Shown: positions 63,112-64,000 of the stretch, piece by piece
Position numbering within the stretch: the stretch's first letter is position 1
Layout: the number at the start of each line of letters is the position of its first letter
Assembly: GCA_902806575.1 (NCBI GenBank)
Contig: CADCXD010000005.1
Span: 1,054,001-1,118,000, forward strand
DNA length: 64,000 nucleotides
From: Jackrogersella multiformis
Lineage: Eukaryota; Ascomycota; Sordariomycetes; Xylariales; Hypoxylaceae
Direction: 5' to 3'
Translations under genes and position numbers: made by a program
The notes under the pieces: generated by a model
The model's input: only the letters and a program-made list of their open reading frames with translations
Database searches by the model: none
What the model was told of the DNA's origin: nothing

Positions 63112-64000
63112 ATTTATATCTTTTAAATAATTTCTTTTTAAAATAATAATAAATAAATATTAATTAAGGTATTTTTATTTAATAATCATTTAATCTTTTT
63201 TTACCGTTAATAAGTTTTTAAATAATAAAATAAAAATAATTAAACGATATAACTATTTTTTATTAATTTATTTTACTTTAATTATATATTTAATTAAAAG
63301 CTTTATTTAAAAAAAGTTTATTTTATATATTTAAATTTATACGTTTTTCTTTAACCGTTAATTAAATCGATTTCTTTTAAACATATTAATGATATTATAA
63401 TTACATTAAATATCTTATTTATTTATTAAAGTAAATATAAATATATACGTTTTTTTTAATTATAAATTTAAATACATTTAAAGTTAATATATTTACTTTA
63501 ATAAAAGATTTATCGGTTAATAATAAGGCTTTTAATATTTCATTATTTAAATCGAATTTTATTAATAAATTATTTTCCTTATCTTAAGAAATCATTTCTT
63601 ATTAATAAATTAAGTTAAAAACTTAAATGATTAATTTATATTTTTATTAAAACTTAAACTTAATCTTATTATTTATATATTATTTTCCTTTAACATTTAA
63701 TCGAAAATTTAACTTTAACTTTTATAATTAACTTTTTTAAAATCATTCTTTATATATATATAAGTTTATTTCATTTAAATATTTTATAGTTTTTAATAAA
63801 AAATTTTAATTAAATTTTACTTATTATTTAATTAAATACGTTAATATTTATATATATTATTAATTTTTATTCCGATTTATTTAATATATTTATTTTTAAA
63901 TTTACATATTTTACTTAAAAATAAATGGATAATATTTTTAAATTTTTTATTTATTAATTACGAAAGTAAAAGTATAATATTTTTTAATTATATTTTTTAT

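Larger units (their letters stand above)
51729..64000 (-). mobile_element. Element F: truncated Ty3/Gypsy copy, split by element C, runs off the window
   Basis: Minus-strand body sequence at 51,729-53,769 continues at 63,112 to the window end after element C is removed; across the join the order of sequence agrees with the reverse complement of element A around 32,400-32,200. The pre-LTR segment and 3' LTR that should lie on its left are missing, with repeat M7 at the breakpoint. The RT box near 53,580-53,610 reads YVNN, both catalytic Asp codons changed to Asn. Contains repeat M8. Confidence 0.72.

Overview
The window looks like chromosomal DNA of a filamentous ascomycete (Pezizomycotina, probably a sordariomycete). 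The evidence is protein-coding genes with 50-240 nt spliceosomal introns (GTANGT donors, CTAAC/CTGAC-type branch points, YAG acceptors), fungal versions of housekeeping proteins, and a long DNA tract carrying the C-to-T/G-to-A scar of repeat-induced point mutation (RIP).

Layout. Bases 1-26,200 are ordinary, gene-bearing euchromatin with six recognisable genes and one conserved-looking hypothetical gene. They are gsy1 glycogen synthase (1076-3430, -, 5 exons, 708 aa), a Neo1/ATP9-type P4-ATPase flippase (5412-9517, -, 3 exons, 1320 aa), a Hat2/RbAp48 WD40 protein (10648-12273, -, 6 exons, 438 aa), the Xrn1 5'-3' exoribonuclease (13320-17742, +, 4 exons, 1419 aa), an Nrp1-like exonuclease-fold/RRM/RanBP2 zinc-finger RNA-binding protein (19263-21586, -, 4 exons, 616 aa), a Pmp3/UPF0057 membrane proteolipid (23529-23956, +, 3 exons, 96 aa) and a Ser/Pro-rich hypothetical protein (24863-26311, +). 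The genes are unrelated metabolic and RNA/chromatin functions; this is not a pathway cluster. hat2/xrn1 and nrp1-like/pmp3 are divergent pairs. Many intergenic stretches are loaded with a palindromic motif built from TACCTAGGTA and GGTAGGTA that is absent from the coding exons I read.

Bases 26,300-64,000 are an AT-saturated compartment with no intact host gene. It is built mainly from one Ty3/Gypsy-type LTR retrotransposon family with a 167-bp LTR (TGTAAG...ATAACA, mutated to TA...ATA), present as at least six copies or fragments in both orientations. Two nested insertions can be resolved by target-site duplications: element D (35475-41576) sits inside element A with the duplication ATCGG, and element C (53770-63111) sits inside element F with the duplication ATTTA. 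Eight copies of a second, 168-bp element with CCTTATAAGG-containing inverted ends are scattered through the tract. In the most mutated stretches the cytosines left are almost all in CpG, the opposite of what methyl-CpG deamination leaves. The last hypothetical gene runs into the boundary, and its final ~40 codons show the same composition shift.

Limits: similarity calls are from motif recognition by eye; exon boundaries were chosen by splice signals, reading phase and family conservation; no search was run.
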